A DNA stretch of 64,000 bases from Chitinophagaceae bacterium (GTDB lineage: Bacteria; Bacteroidota; Bacteroidia; Chitinophagales; UBA10324). Each line of letters begins with the position of its first letter. Position 1 is the stretch's first letter. Positions 63,070 through 64,000 of this stretch are shown piece by piece. A program made the translations under genes and the position numbers. Under the pieces are notes generated by a model. It made no database searches. It worked only from the letters and a program-made list of their open reading frames with translations, and was not told the origin of the DNA. The DNA lies in assembly GCA_016717285.1 (NCBI GenBank), contig JADKFU010000005.1, positions 2,030,501 through 2,094,500 of the forward strand, written 5' to 3'.

Positions 63070-64000
63070 TTATCGCTTTAACAAGTCTTCTAAAGGGCCA
63101 AAATTTAAATACCTATCATTAAACTCACTTAACCACTCCTTAAATTCATCAGGACAATTCAAGCTAAGTGTTTCAATAAACAATTCCAGATCACTTTTTT
63201 CAATCTTATACTGGAATTGAGGTTTCAAAAATTTCTTTAATGAATCAATTTCTCTTTGAGTTGATGGATGATCCTTAGGTGCAAGAATTATAGAATAACT
63301 ATTTATCTGTCCGTCTTCATTCATCCATTTTTGCACCTTTGCATACTTTTCAGCCAATAAATAATTCCGGTAAATTTGTGAACAGCCTCCTTTAATAGTT
63401 TCCAACCCGTCATCAGTAAATTGTACTAAATCCTCAGCCGTTTTACATTTTAGAGCATTATCACTTGCTTTGTTTGTTCCCAACGAATCGGTATATTTTA
63501 CCTCAATAGCCAATAAGTGTTTGTTTTCATTCTCATCCTTAAATATTATTGCAGCATCCATTGCTGATTTGTCATTTGTGTAATCATTAATAGGCGTAGG
63601 AACAAATTCTATTTTTATATCCATTACCTCATAAACAGGCAATGCCGGAAAGGCATCCTGGATCATTCTATTCAGTTCTTTTGGATACTTCTCTTTTATC
63701 ATCATAAGTGGATGAAAAAGATTAAAAGCTAATGGCATGCTTGAAAGCATGTTATTGAAGAGCCTATATGCATCGATAGTTTCTTCCTTCATTTTTTTCT
63801 CCAATCTATTTCCAGCATATTGAAATGTTTCAGGATAAATAAAATTTCTTCCTGTCCTAACTCCATTAACCAGCATATTGCCGTAGTAAGATGGCCTTGT
63901 TTCTCCCGCTAATTCCCCCAAATCATCTTTTATTTTATGAACTGAATTTTTATTTGGCCCTATTCCGAACTCCTTTTCCTTTAACTTCTCTACCCTGTAG
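63070..64000 (-). CDS. PD-(D/E)XK restriction-type nuclease (5' end beyond window)
   Basis: The open frame runs to the right edge with no stop (about 310 codons visible), so the true start is outside. An internal TTG at 63921 is not the start: the preceding residues (KLKEKEFGIGPNKNSVHKIK) are coding-like. The fold is PD-(D/E)XK: SAMDAAIIFKDENENKHLLA (Asp) followed by IEVKYTDS (Glu-x-Lys), the usual D...ExK. The N-terminal RPSYYGNMLVNGVRTGRNF resembles the PGN_0703-type restriction endonuclease-like family. It is 8 bp upstream of the methylase, so nuclease and methylase are probably partners. Confidence 0.75.
   Translation of the reverse strand, partial: YRVEKLKEKEFGIGPNKNSVHKIKDDLGELAGETRPSYYGNMLVNGVRTGRNFIYPETFQYAGNRLEKKMKEETIDAYRLFNNMLSSMPLAFNLFHPLMMIKEKYPKELNRMIQDAFPALPVYEVMDIKIEFVPTPINDYTNDKSAMDAAIIFKDENENKHLLAIEVKYTDSLGTNKASDNALKCKTAEDLVQFTDDGLETIKGGCSQIYRNYLLAEKYAKVQKWMNEDGQINSYSIILAPKDHPSTQREIDSLKKFLKPQFQYKIEKSDLELFIETLSLNCPDEFKEWLSEFNDRYLNFGPLEDLLKR

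Noticed and set aside
46319..64000. DISARM, Dpd, BREX or Druantia locus
   Set aside because: Marker proteins are missing: no DUF1998 (DrmB) or DrmA, no DpdA or preQ0-type genes, no PglZ/BrxC, no DruE-type helicase arrangement. Similarity is limited to shared protein classes.

Overview
The window comes from a member of the Bacteroidota, most likely a Chitinophagales- or Sphingobacteriales-like bacterium. It is AT-rich and carries a Bacteroidota-type (subtype iii) type VI secretion system (T6SS), two secreted proteins with C-terminal sorting domains of the type IX secretion system (T9SS), and -7 boxes of the form TAnnTTTG. No rRNA, tRNA or CRISPR array was found.

Layout. (1) Positions 1-4.9 kb are a repeat-rich accessory edge: a GNAT acetyltransferase, an array of eight ~98-bp palindromic REP-like units beside their probable REP-associated tyrosine transposase, an inverted REP unit, a nested palindromic element, a T9SS cargo protein, and a beta-propeller gene remnant. 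(2) Positions 4.9-26.4 kb, all on the minus strand, hold the T6SS core: an ABC-FtsX transporter, ClpV, TssB, TssC, two Hcp, VgrG, TssE, an M15-like peptidase, TssF, TssG, TssN, TssK, TssO and PAAR. Two effector modules follow: a peptidoglycan-hydrolase-like toxin with a candidate immunity protein, and a DUF4123 adaptor with a Tle/DUF2235-like lipase. (3) Positions 26.4-36.4 kb, same strand and tightly spaced, hold a TssR-like protein, an anchored protein, a PKD-domain protein, an outer-membrane-barrel candidate and a 1408-aa repeat protein with a T9SS sorting domain. (4) Positions 36.9-40.1 kb hold small envelope and zinc-ribbon proteins. (5) Positions 40.4-46.3 kb hold a four-gene, translationally coupled operon (99-aa protein, glycosyltransferase-radical SAM fusion, nucleotidyltransferase-phosphatase fusion, WG-repeat protein). 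It diverges from a sigma-54-type AAA+ activator. A near-consensus -24/-12 promoter and a perfect 8-bp inverted repeat lie between them. (6) From 46.3 kb to the right edge lies a ~17.7-kb minus-strand defence-type operon: PD-(D/E)XK nuclease (cut by the window edge), Eco57I/PglX-like adenine methylase, a 135-aa protein, a 1498-aa nuclease-RecQ helicase fusion, a tail-anchored coiled-coil protein, a 465-aa unknown, a two-HKD phospholipase-D-type protein and a SNF2-type helicase. This set shares parts with DISARM and with the Dpd system but matches neither. It is the best candidate for an undescribed system.

Six genes carry a single-base indel, mostly in homopolymers: TssR, the 1408-aa repeat protein, the 250-aa zinc-ribbon protein, the 465-aa defence protein, and the methylase twice. 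In each case the next frame continues the protein. Base-calling error in a draft or long-read assembly is the simplest explanation, although the A8 tract in the methylase could also be a phase-variation switch. These genes are annotated across the shift.
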